From assembly GCA_027005175.1 (NCBI GenBank), contig JALTMC010000234.1, positions 1-21,640 on the forward strand: 21,640 nt of DNA. Direction: 5' to 3'. The position numbers and the translations under genes are program-made. Below the pieces are notes generated by a model. That model was not told the origin of the DNA. It made no database searches and saw only the letters and a program-made list of their open reading frames with translations. This document shows, one piece after another, positions 14,299-21,640 of the stretch; the stretch's first letter is position 1, and the number at the start of each line of letters is the position of its first letter. This DNA comes from Myxococcales bacterium (GTDB lineage Bacteria; Myxococcota_C; UBA6777).

Positions 14299-15249
14299 AT
14301 GCTATTATTACCATCAAAAGGCATTAGTATATCTAAAAACGCTCATAATATTGACCTTGAAATTCTTTGTGATTGGATAGAGGGGAGTATACTTTTTTGT
14401 GGTGACAACATAGAGCTATCTCAGATAGACATTTTCGACTACTTACACGAAGAGAATATATATGAAGAGCAAGACTTTGCATTTGAAATAATTGAATCTG
14501 CATGGTCGGAATTAAAAAGAAGGCAAGAACTCATTGGTAAATGGTCACCATTGAAAGTACACTCTGATAGAATCAGTAGTAAATGTAGATGGAAAGATGA
14601 ACCTGCCTATAGTTTTTGCCTTTTGCTATCTTTACTCCCACTCTATCGAAACTCAATAGAAAAGCGAGAGCCTAATTATAATCCTGATTATAATGAACAA
14701 GGCGAATTATTTGAACTCCTAACACAAGAATCTTTAAAGTGCCAGTTTAAAGATTGGGAAGTTGTAAAAACAGGATGGTCACACAACCAAGCATCAAACC
14801 TCACTAATATTGTAGAAGATCTAGCAGATCGATTAAATGAGAGGCTTGGGAATCTAGAATTATGGACTTATGGAACAGAGAAGGAAGCTGGGTTAGATAT
14901 ACTTTTATACCGAAGGTTTCCAGATGATCGAGCCGGTAAACCGTTATTTCTCATTCAATGTGCAAGCGGCCAAAATTGGAGAAGTAAACTCAAAACTCCT
15001 GATATAGACATGTGGACAAAGTATATTGACTTTGCCTCAAGACCAAGGCGAGGATTTGCTATGCCCTTTGCAATATCTGATAAAGTCTTCCTGGTGTCAT
15101 CTACAAATGTCAATGGACTACTGTTAGATAGGTATCGCTTATTAAGTGCATCCGTCTATAAAAGGAATTGGCTACTTCATGAAACCAAGAAGCGTATGCT
15201 AAAGTGGTCATCAGCACAAATTGACTTGCTTCCCTCAGTTGAGGAATAG
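14299..15249 (+). CDS. Unrecognised protein with PD-(D/E)XK nuclease-like patch, candidate restriction endonuclease
   Basis: The 316-residue protein is tightly coupled to the ParB-like gene (2-bp gap, AGGAAG ribosome-binding site inside the previous gene). I do not recognise the N-terminal 120 residues. From about 130, a helix with GELFELL (Glu136, Glu139) is followed by KDWEVVKTGW, then EAGLDILLYRRFPD (Asp200) and KPLFLIQCASGQNWRSK (Gln220). The order helix-Glu, beta-Asp, beta-Gln-x-x resembles the core of PD-(D/E)XK enzymes with a Q variant. The usual Lys two residues after Gln is Ala222; Lys230 might substitute. Place in an operon with a cytosine methyltransferase makes a restriction role plausible. 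This is an inference from pattern and context, not a family assignment. Confidence 0.55.
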   Translation: MLLLPSKGISISKNAHNIDLEILCDWIEGSILFCGDNIELSQIDIFDYLHEENIYEEQDFAFEIIESAWSELKRRQELIGKWSPLKVHSDRISSKCRWKDEPAYSFCLLLSLLPLYRNSIEKREPNYNPDYNEQGELFELLTQESLKCQFKDWEVVKTGWSHNQASNLTNIVEDLADRLNERLGNLELWTYGTEKEAGLDILLYRRFPDDRAGKPLFLIQCASGQNWRSKLKTPDIDMWTKYIDFASRPRRGFAMPFAISDKVFLVSSTNVNGLLLDRYRLLSASVYKRNWLLHETKKRMLKWSSAQIDLLPSVEE

Positions 15250-15297
15250 GCAAATTAAAGGTGAAACAAAAAACAGAAGAGATAAAGTTCCATAGTT

Positions 15298-16563
15298 ATG
15301 AGATTTATTGACTTATTTTCAGGATTGGGAGGTTTTCATTTAGCTGCTTCAAAGCTAGGAGGGAATTGTGTATTTGCTTCAGAGATTGATACAAGACTAC
15401 AAAGTCTCTACGAAGAAAACTTTGGTATACTGCCTCATGGTGATATTAGAAAAGTTGATGTTGAAGATATACCAAAACACGATTTGCTCTGTGCTGGATT
15501 TCCATGCCAGCCCTTTTCTAAAGCGGGTAGTCAAGAGGGCTTTAATGATCCAATAAGAGGAACACTGTTCTACGAGATCATTGAGATTCTGAAGCATCAT
15601 AAACCTGAATACATAATTTTAGAGAATGTTGCACATTTTGTAAAGCATGACTCTGGTAGCACATACGAATATATAAAAACACATCTAGAGAACTTAGGTT
15701 ATCAAATAAAAAGCCATAAACTCTCTCCTCATCAATTTGGTATTCCTCAGATTCGTGAAAGAATGTACCTCGTTGGTAGACGAGGGAGCTTAGAGAATTT
15801 TTACTGGCCTACACCCCAAACTACTAGCGCAGACTTGTGCATTAAAGAATTTCTCGATAAAAGTCCAGAAGAGGCCAAAAAAATACCGAAGCAGGTATTT
15901 GATTGCCTTGTGACTTGGCAGGATTTTCTTGAGAGATATCCTGCCGAAGAACAGTTGCCATCGTTTCCTATTTGGAGTATGGAGTTTGGAGCCACTTATC
16001 CATTTCAAAGAGATAATATTTATTCATATTCGTTAAACTATTTGAGAAAGCTAAGAGGTAGTTTTGGCCAACATCTTAGATGTAGAACAAATGAAGAATT
16101 ATTCGAACTTCTTCCCAGCTACGCCAGTAGACCTGAAAAATGTTTTCCTAAGTGGAAAGTCAATTTTATTAAACAAAACCGGTCTCTCTATAACAAAAAT
16201 CAAGATTGGATAGAAGAATGGATTAGTAGCATACAAAGATTTCCAGCTAGTTATCAGAAGCTTGAATGGAACTGTAAAGGAGAAGAGAGAAATATTTGGA
16301 ACTACATCATTCAATTTAGGGCTTCAGGCGTTAGAGTAAAGAGACCAACAACATCACCATCTCTCGTAGCGATGACAACAACTCAGGTTCCTATAATCGC
16401 TTGGGAGGAAAGATATATGACTGTAAAGGAATGTGCAAGATTGCAGTCTTTGGATGAATTGAAGCTACTACCCAACCACAACATGACAATAAAAGCACTA
16501 GGAAATGCTGTAAATGTAACTGTGGTTGCCTTGGTATTAGAAAGTCTATATGAAACAGTATAA
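15298..16563 (+). CDS. dcm: DNA (cytosine-5-)-methyltransferase
   Basis: It methylates cytosine C5 in a specific DNA site using S-adenosylmethionine. In 421 residues, all main motifs are in order: I, FIDLFSGLGGFHLA (3-16); IV, GFPCQPFSKAG with catalytic Cys70; VI, LENV (108-111); VIII, QIRERMYLVGRR from 151; then a target-recognition region about 165-340; IX around RPTTSPSLVAM; and X, IKALGNAVNV near the C-terminus. The enzyme looks intact. The recognition site cannot be read from sequence. It lies 48 bp after the candidate nuclease gene on the same strand, with only a weak, distant ribosome-binding site, so it may have lower translation or its own control. The symbol is used in the broad family sense. 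Confidence 0.93.
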   Translation: MRFIDLFSGLGGFHLAASKLGGNCVFASEIDTRLQSLYEENFGILPHGDIRKVDVEDIPKHDLLCAGFPCQPFSKAGSQEGFNDPIRGTLFYEIIEILKHHKPEYIILENVAHFVKHDSGSTYEYIKTHLENLGYQIKSHKLSPHQFGIPQIRERMYLVGRRGSLENFYWPTPQTTSADLCIKEFLDKSPEEAKKIPKQVFDCLVTWQDFLERYPAEEQLPSFPIWSMEFGATYPFQRDNIYSYSLNYLRKLRGSFGQHLRCRTNEELFELLPSYASRPEKCFPKWKVNFIKQNRSLYNKNQDWIEEWISSIQRFPASYQKLEWNCKGEERNIWNYIIQFRASGVRVKRPTTSPSLVAMTTTQVPIIAWEERYMTVKECARLQSLDELKLLPNHNMTIKALGNAVNVTVVALVLESLYETV

Positions 16564-16626
16564 GATTGCTGACGAACGACCGAGTTAAGCGGCTAGCCAC
16601 CCACTGGGGTGTTCCTCTTGGCCGTG

Positions 16627-16762
16627 ATGTTTCGTGGCAGTTAACTTCATCCAGAACCCCTTTCATGGGACTGTAGAGAAAGAGCACGAGAAAGGTATGC
16701 GCCGTTCGAAGGCACGCTCTGGCACGACTCACTTCTTCACCTATGCAACCGCTTATGCTGTT
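16627..16762 (+). pseudogene. Decayed DDE transposase fragment (IS4-like)
   Basis: In the frame covering 16634-16762 the translation contains VAVNFIQNPFHG, then RRSKARSGTTHFFTYATAY. This follows the pattern 'aiD-x-x-x-x-PyyG ... rgkakSGTthFh-YATay' of IS4-type DDE transposases around the first catalytic Asp. Asn replaces that Asp here. Upstream the frame has stops, and a neighbouring frame (LGRDVSW) appears to continue it, which suggests a frameshift. The fragment stops at the DUF1232 gene. Family assignment is from memory of the motif. Confidence 0.5.
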
Positions 16763-16772
16763 ATTTTTGCTT

Positions 16773-17051
16773 TTAGAGAAGAAAGTATCCTGCGCTACCA
16801 ACACCTACACCGAGGAGCATGATCATCCAAGCGACGGAGTCATCAAGGGAGCCCAGCAAGGGGATCCAGTCGGGGATGAGGTCCCATGTTCCCATGAGTT
16901 TGTAGCAGAGTCCAAAGAGAAAGAGGGACATCCCAGTGCTGACAAGGATGGGTTTTAAGCCACTGTAGGTGTGGAGAGATTGCCACCACAGAATTGGAAT
17001 TGCGATCATGATGGCAAATAAGATCAAGAATTTAAGTATCTTTTCAAGCAT
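16773..17051 (-). CDS. Small membrane protein, DUF1232/YkvA-like
   Basis: The 92-residue protein has three hydrophobic segments (about 7-23, 33-50 and 72-91) and the motif DLIPDWIPLLGSLDD, very close to the DLIPD-x-IP-x-G-x-LDD signature of DUF1232 proteins, whose function is not known. It starts within the end of the RND gene (8-bp overlap, ATGCTTGA) with GGAGAA upstream inside that gene. It is therefore almost certainly translated from the same messenger. Its 3' end abuts a transposase relic. Confidence 0.8.
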   Translation of the reverse strand: MLEKILKFLILFAIMIAIPILWWQSLHTYSGLKPILVSTGMSLFLFGLCYKLMGTWDLIPDWIPLLGSLDDSVAWMIMLLGVGVGSAGYFLL

Positions 17052-20000
17052 TGGTTTGTTCTCCTCTTTGGAGTTTGGAGTTTGGGTTCATGTTATGGCT
17101 GATTCGATGTCGGAGGGCGTTTCTTAAGTCGTCGATAAATGTGTAGAAGATAGGGATGATCAGGAGAGAGAGTAGGGCAGAGGTTGCGAGTCCGCCGATG
17201 ACAGTGCGGCCAAGGGGAGCGTAGGGCATACCGATGAAAGTGGCACCACCGATAGCCATGGGAAGAAGACCGCAAATGGTAGTGAGGGTTGTCATTAGGA
17301 TGGGGCGAAGTCGTTGACTGGCGGCTTCAAGGATCGAGTTGTACCGGTCCATACCTTCTTTACGGAGCTGGTTGATGCGGTCGATCAGAACAATGGCGTG
17401 ATTGACCACAATACCGACAAGCATGATCAGTCCAATCCCAGACATCATACCAAAGGCAGTGCCCGTTAGATAGAGTAGCCAGTATACACCAAGGAAGGCA
17501 AGAGGGATCGAGAAGATCACGGAGAAGGGGAGAGCAAACGACTCAAACAAGATACCCATGAGAAGGAAAACAAAGGTGATGCTCAGGATCAGAGCGAACT
17601 GTTGTGATGCATCGGCAGCACGCATGTCACGGTAGCGGAACCCCTTTCCCCAGGAGTAACCTTCGGGCATGGGAAATCGCTCCATCACAGCGTCCAATCG
17701 TTGATACAAGCGCATCAAGTTCTTTCCTTGGACTGCAATGGTGAGTTTGAGAAAGGTCTTGCGATTGACTCGGTTAATGACCTGTGGTCCGCGTCCAAAC
17801 TTGGAGTTGACAAGCTGTTCTAACGGTACCATCTGTGGGCTTTGCCAGCTAGCGACACCGATTTGTTTGAGTTTTTGGTAGCTGCTGCGATCTTGGGTGC
17901 GGTATGAGATCCACACAGGGAGGTTAAAGTCACCTTGTTGCATACTGCGCAATCGTCGGCCACTGAGGGCGTAGGATACATTTCCACCCACAACTCTGGC
18001 TGGCATCTTGTAGCGAAACGCCCAGAGGCGTTGAAGTTTGAGTTGGATCTCGGGCAGTGTGTCTTCATTGACATCAGCTTCCGCTTTGGAAAAGTCACGG
18101 TCATGACGGAGATGCTTTTCCAGGCGGGTGGCTACATGGTGTAAGGTTTGTGAGTCTGGACCATAGAGTCGGAGTGTGATGGAAGAGCCTGCACCACCTC
18201 CTAGCTTTCGCCAGCCTACTCGGCGTGTCACACCGGGCGCTTCCGGCAAGATGCTAGACATCAGCTTGCGTACATTGTGACGATTGAGCTTGAGTTTGTT
18301 GGCTGTGGGGCTCAGATATACGCTGATGCGACCGCGACTGGAGGTGCTTCGAAGCTGTGTTGTATAATGACGTACGCCCCACTTTTTCTTGTTCTTTTTG
18401 ATGATCTCTTCCACTCGTCGCAGGTAGTTGTACTTCTGTTTGAAAGAGTAATTTTTTGTGAATCCAAAGCGAAGTCTGATTCGGGAGTTGCGTGCTCGTC
18501 CTCGGTCGGTGCGTTGCATGTGCTTTCTAGGATATTGAATGGTTGCAAAAAGCAGCAAGGTTACCAACATCGCATCAAAGCGATGAGACAGCAGCCAACG
18601 TAGAAGACTTTGGTAGTGTTGGGTGATTCGTTCAAAGAGAGGCCAGGGTTTGGGTTTGCTCTCTCCGAGCAGGCGAGCAGCGCCCAATGGAACCACCAGC
18701 AGTGCGACCAAGAGGCTGGCAGCCAAGGCAATGATCACGGGGAATCCGATCTTTCCCATATAAAAGCGAAGCATACGAGAGCCGCTCATCAGCATCAGAG
18801 GTAGGAATACAATGACCGTGGTGGAGGTTGCCATCAAGACGGCCAGTGCAACCTCGGCTGTTCCCTTGGTGGAGGAAGTGACTGAGGCTTCTCCCTCTTG
18901 TTTGAGACGAGCGATATTTTCGACAACGACGATGGCATTATCAACAACCATTCCGACACTTAGCATCAGCCCCATCAGGCTGAACATATTGATGGTTTCT
19001 CCCATAAAGTAGAGGGTGGCCAGTGTCATGATGAGGGACAGTGGGATGGCGAGCATCACCAGCATTGTCATGCGAAAGTGGCGCAAAAAGATGATCAGTA
19101 TTAAGAGTGCAAAGATACCACCCCAAAACAGAGCCTGTTGAAGCTGGCCGATCGCCTTCTCAATCAGCTGTCCTTGGTCTATGAAAGTGTGCATTTGAAA
19201 GGGGGAGAGGGCGGGGTCTTTGCTCAGTCTCTCTTTGAGGATACGTCGAATACTCTTGGTCAATGCGACCGTGTTTGCTTCCGATGCTTTAAATACCTCA
19301 ACAAAGATCCCACTGCGTCCATCAATCCGAAACAACTGATTGGAAGAGTTTGGAATAAAGCGAATCTTGGCCACATCCTGCAAACGTACACCTGTGGCGA
19401 CAGGATAGTTCTGGAGATCGCTGATCGATTTAAGGCGGTTGTGACTTCGTACATAAAAGACATTGGAGCCATTGCGAAGCTCCCCCATGGGCATCGCGAG
19501 GTTGTCGCGTCGTAGTTGACGGATCAGACGGTAAATACTCAGACGTTGGCCCTGTGCTTTCTTGCGATCCACTTCGATGCGAATATAAGGCTTCTCCAGA
19601 CCTCGGAGCTGTATCTTGCTAACACCCGGTAAGCGTCGAATCCGGGAAAAAAGATGCTGCTCCAGGGTTCGGTAGAAGTCCTTCTGGTGGCTTTTTACCG
19701 AGATTCCAAAAAATAAGATGGGCTCTGCTTCAGGGTCCCACTTCCAGATAAAGTACCGCTCAACCCCTTCGGGTAAGGTTGGTATAAGTCTCTCCAGGCG
19801 GTCGCGCAGTTGCTGGTAAACGATGCTCATGGGTGTGCTCCCATCGAAGCGCATCCAAAAGGAGCCGTGGTTGCCGCGAGCCCAACTTCGTAAGCGTTTG
19901 AGACCTTTCAGTGTGGAGAGCATACGTTCTCCTGGTCGAACGATCTTGTCTTCCACCTCTTTCGGAGTAGAATTCGGATAGCTGATCCGTACATACAAGA

Positions 20001-20148
20001 AGGGAAAGTTGTACCCCGATGGAAATAATTGTTGTGGTATACGAAAGTAGGCGATGATCCCAATCACAGTTAAAGCTACAACTCCCATCCATATTGTGAC
20101 AGGGCGGCGCAGGGCAAATCGGGGTAGGGACCAACTTAAAGACGGCAT
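17044..20148 (-). CDS. RND-family efflux transporter (inner-membrane permease)
   Basis: This proton-driven exporter has 1034 residues, the usual RND length, when started at ATG 20148. That start has GGAGAG about 8 bp upstream and opens with the family N-terminus, LPRFALRRPVTIWMGVVALT. A first transmembrane helix is followed by a periplasmic porter region, a bundle of helices with GMVVDNAIVVVENIARL (Asp403, Asn404), a second helix and periplasmic region, and a final bundle with GIVVNHAIVLIDRINQLRKEG. Positions equivalent to AcrB Asp407/Asp408/Lys940 are Asp/Asn/Asn, as in many SwrC-like and related RND proteins. No membrane-fusion or outer-membrane partner is encoded in the window. Substrate is unknown. 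Palindromes upstream (20171-20208, 20264-20279) may control it. Confidence 0.93.
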   Translation of the reverse strand: MPSLSWSLPRFALRRPVTIWMGVVALTVIGIIAYFRIPQQLFPSGYNFPFLYVRISYPNSTPKEVEDKIVRPGERMLSTLKGLKRLRSWARGNHGSFWMRFDGSTPMSIVYQQLRDRLERLIPTLPEGVERYFIWKWDPEAEPILFFGISVKSHQKDFYRTLEQHLFSRIRRLPGVSKIQLRGLEKPYIRIEVDRKKAQGQRLSIYRLIRQLRRDNLAMPMGELRNGSNVFYVRSHNRLKSISDLQNYPVATGVRLQDVAKIRFIPNSSNQLFRIDGRSGIFVEVFKASEANTVALTKSIRRILKERLSKDPALSPFQMHTFIDQGQLIEKAIGQLQQALFWGGIFALLILIIFLRHFRMTMLVMLAIPLSLIMTLATLYFMGETINMFSLMGLMLSVGMVVDNAIVVVENIARLKQEGEASVTSSTKGTAEVALAVLMATSTTVIVFLPLMLMSGSRMLRFYMGKIGFPVIIALAASLLVALLVVPLGAARLLGESKPKPWPLFERITQHYQSLLRWLLSHRFDAMLVTLLLFATIQYPRKHMQRTDRGRARNSRIRLRFGFTKNYSFKQKYNYLRRVEEIIKKNKKKWGVRHYTTQLRSTSSRGRISVYLSPTANKLKLNRHNVRKLMSSILPEAPGVTRRVGWRKLGGGAGSSITLRLYGPDSQTLHHVATRLEKHLRHDRDFSKAEADVNEDTLPEIQLKLQRLWAFRYKMPARVVGGNVSYALSGRRLRSMQQGDFNLPVWISYRTQDRSSYQKLKQIGVASWQSPQMVPLEQLVNSKFGRGPQVINRVNRKTFLKLTIAVQGKNLMRLYQRLDAVMERFPMPEGYSWGKGFRYRDMRAADASQQFALILSITFVFLLMGILFESFALPFSVIFSIPLAFLGVYWLLYLTGTAFGMMSGIGLIMLVGIVVNHAIVLIDRINQLRKEGMDRYNSILEAASQRLRPILMTTLTTICGLLPMAIGGATFIGMPYAPLGRTVIGGLATSALLSLLIIPIFYTFIDDLRNALRHRISHNMNPNSKLQRGEQTNA

Positions 20149-20170
20149 CAATGATCTCTCCAAGGATGAC

Positions 20171-20208
20171 ACACGATGTTGATCTTTGATCGATGATCTA
20201 CATCGTGT
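20171..20208. promoter_or_regulatory. Inverted repeat in the RND gene leader, candidate operator
   Basis: ACACGATGTTGATC (20171-20184) and GATCTACATCGTGT (20195-20208) are reverse complements with one mismatch around a 10-bp centre. It lies 23-60 bp upstream of the RND start codon, where a TetR-type repressor site or a leader hairpin would fit. Confidence 0.5.
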
Positions 20209-20263
20209 ACCAACATATACACAAACAACCCGATGAATTAAAAGTATCTTCCCAACATCACAG

Positions 20264-20279
20264 ACCACAGATCTGTGGT
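20264..20279. promoter_or_regulatory. Perfect 16-bp palindrome in the divergent promoter region
   Basis: ACCACAGATCTGTGGT is identical on both strands. It is midway between the RND gene (minus) and the Cys-rich gene (plus), so a bound dimer could affect both. A weak plus-strand promoter, TTGTGT (20295) and TATCAT (20317) with a 16-bp spacer, follows it. Confidence 0.5.
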
Positions 20280-20357
20280 ATCCTAAGAAAATGGTTGTGT
20301 TGTCTGGCTGAAACACTATCATAGAATAAATAGAGAGAGGGATGGATTTAAGAAGTC

Positions 20358-21491
20358 ATGCTGACACATGGGGTGCGACATACAAAAGAAAGTGATCGGG
20401 CGTGGTCCAGATGGTGGACAACAGGCCTGCTGTTGTGTGGGTTGGTGATGTTGTTCAGCCGGTGTAAATTGCCTACCAGTCCTTGTGATGCAAAGTGTCA
20501 GAGCGATATGTTTCTCTGCTTTCATGGGCTTCGAAGCTGTGACGAAGTTTGCTCCTTATCTTCTCAGCAATCTGTGACTTGCAAAGCTCCTCCTGTGGAA
20601 GAAGGAGCCGATTCTCCCACAGTTACGCTGCTCGCAAGTGATTGCGGGGCATGCCAAAGTGCTCTTCTCGTATGGCAACAAGGACGGGATTGCAACGCAG
20701 GCCAAGTGCGTTGTGCAAAAAAAACAACGAATACGGGCCTGGATGGATACCTCTTTCAAAAATGTGTAGAGATTCAAGGTCGCTGGACATGGAGTTCCGG
20801 GCGTCTCTGTGACGAACAAGACCGGTTCCCTTGTGTTCGTGTGGATGGCTCAATGCAGTGCCTGGGCTGTGGTGTGGATCAGGATTGTGTCAAAGGGGAG
20901 CGATGCAATCAGAAAACACTGAAATGTGAACAGTGTGTTGGAGCCTCCGATTGCCCCGGCTATCTTCCTTATTGCTCCAAAGAGAGACGGTGTGCTGCCT
21001 GTACCAAAGACTCCCATTGTCAGCCCACATTTTCTGGCCACTACTGTGTTCGAGGCTCTTGCCGCTGCGAACAAGATGACGATTGCCAGGCTGCCGGTTA
21101 TCTCACATGCTCCAGCACCACCCGACTCTGTCAACCTTGTCAATCCGATAACGACTGCCCTGCCGAGATCTTTGGTGTCTCTGGATGCTCCGATGGACGT
21201 TGTCTGATCCCTTGCCAGAAGGACCGAGACTGCTCCTTCCTCAACAACGGTATCTGTGACCGAAATCGTTGCTTGCCTGGCTGTCTTACTGATCGTGACT
21301 GCAAAGCCCTCCATCTCAAATACTGCAGCAATCGCCGATGCCACCAGTGCCTCAAACACATCGACTGTCCAATACAGAGCCCCTTTTGTCACCCCAAACT
21401 TCTCAAATGCACAGAGTGTCTCAGCAACGAAGACTGCCCTCCACGCAAACCCTTGTGCAATCAAAGCTTCTTCTCTTGCTCCAAAAAGTAA
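20358..21491 (+). CDS. Secreted cysteine-rich repeat protein
   Basis: The 377-residue protein begins with a basic N-region and a hydrophobic segment (TTGLLLCGLVMLF, about 23-35), then Cys37. The residues before that Cys (FSR) do not make a standard lipobox, so a lipoprotein anchor is doubtful. From about 170 on, the protein is a string of Cys-rich units. Their pattern is C-x2-C-x2-D-x-DC, a 7-10 residue loop, C, then C-x2-C (for example QCVGASDCPG, ACTKDSHCQP, PCQSDNDCPA, QCLKHIDCPI, ECLSNEDCPP). Such disulfide-rich strings are common in secreted proteins of myxobacteria and relatives. The middle part (90-165) has paired Cys but no clear repeat. Function is unknown; adhesive or surface roles are only guesses. 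It diverges from the RND gene. Confidence 0.75.
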   Translation: MLTHGVRHTKESDRAWSRWWTTGLLLCGLVMLFSRCKLPTSPCDAKCQSDMFLCFHGLRSCDEVCSLSSQQSVTCKAPPVEEGADSPTVTLLASDCGACQSALLVWQQGRDCNAGQVRCAKKTTNTGLDGYLFQKCVEIQGRWTWSSGRLCDEQDRFPCVRVDGSMQCLGCGVDQDCVKGERCNQKTLKCEQCVGASDCPGYLPYCSKERRCAACTKDSHCQPTFSGHYCVRGSCRCEQDDDCQAAGYLTCSSTTRLCQPCQSDNDCPAEIFGVSGCSDGRCLIPCQKDRDCSFLNNGICDRNRCLPGCLTDRDCKALHLKYCSNRRCHQCLKHIDCPIQSPFCHPKLLKCTECLSNEDCPPRKPLCNQSFFSCSKK

Positions 21492-21525
21492 AATAAGCTT
21501 GCTCTCAAAAGTAAAGTTAGCGGGA

Positions 21526-21640
21526 AATAGGTTTATGGGGAGTTGGTTTGTGGGTAGTTGGTTTGTGTGGAGTTGGTTTGTGTGGAGTTGGTTTGTGTGG
21601 AGTTGGTTTGTGTGGAGTTGGTTTGTGTGGAGTTGGTTTG
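21526..21640 (+). repeat. 15-bp tandem repeat array running off the window
   Basis: Five exact copies of AGTTGGTTTGTGTGG run from 21556 to 21630. A slightly different unit (21541-21555) and a degenerate one (21526-21540) precede them, and a partial unit ends the window. The array starts 35 bp after the Cys-rich stop codon. There are no spacers, and total length is unknown. Confidence 0.95.

Noticed and set aside
16583-16650. Integron attC site (GTTAAGC ... GTTAAC after the methyltransferase gene)
   Set aside because: The two ends do not fit the RYYYAAC ... GTTRRRY order, and no integrase or second site is present.
18940-18942. RND pump inactivated by Asp-to-Asn at the second proton-relay position
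   Set aside because: The Asp-Asn combination with Asn in the later helix is common in functional RND subgroups, so it is not evidence for inactivity.

Overview
The window reads as chromosome from a Gram-negative bacterium of the Myxococcota / 'Deltaproteobacteria' type. That placement is an inference. It rests on a secreted Cys-rich repeat protein, secreted C2-domain and outer-membrane-type proteins, an RND pump, and split acyl-CoA carboxylase subunits. No rRNA or tRNA gene was seen, so the taxonomy is not firm.

Left part (1-7456): the 3' part of a lipase-like alpha/beta hydrolase gene is followed by a methylcrotonyl-CoA-carboxylase-type carboxyltransferase subunit. A convergent gene encodes a CPSF-like metallo-beta-lactamase/beta-CASP ribonuclease with a duplicated C-terminal module. 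Its most credible start is a TTG whose Shine-Dalgarno sequence lies at the foot of a perfect 25-bp hairpin. Divergent from it is a biotin carboxylase subunit that ends where a biotinyl domain would begin, inside three copies of a 30-bp tandem repeat.

Middle (7391-12810): a dCache-GGDEF diguanylate cyclase lies between copies of a short dispersed repeat. It is followed by a secreted tandem-C2 protein, a KptA/Tpt1 RNA 2'-phosphotransferase with four 15-bp tandem repeats after its stop, and a secreted TPR plus beta-barrel-like protein.

Accessory island (about 12811-16770): a visibly AT-richer three-gene operon encodes a ParB-like nuclease-domain protein, an unrecognised protein with a PD-(D/E)XK-like patch, and a complete cytosine-C5 DNA methyltransferase. 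A promoter with a palindrome exactly in its spacer precedes it. The left side carries a group II intron domain V-like relic and the right side a decayed DDE transposase relic. I read it as a horizontally acquired restriction-modification-like or defence cassette of uncommon composition. This is the best candidate for something undescribed in the window.

Right part (16773-21640): on the minus strand an RND efflux transporter overlaps a small DUF1232/YkvA-like membrane protein gene by 8 bp. Two palindromes sit in the divergent region upstream. A secreted Cys-rich repeat protein runs on the plus strand, and a 15-bp tandem array starts just after it and runs off the window.

All family names come from reading motifs by eye; no searches were run.
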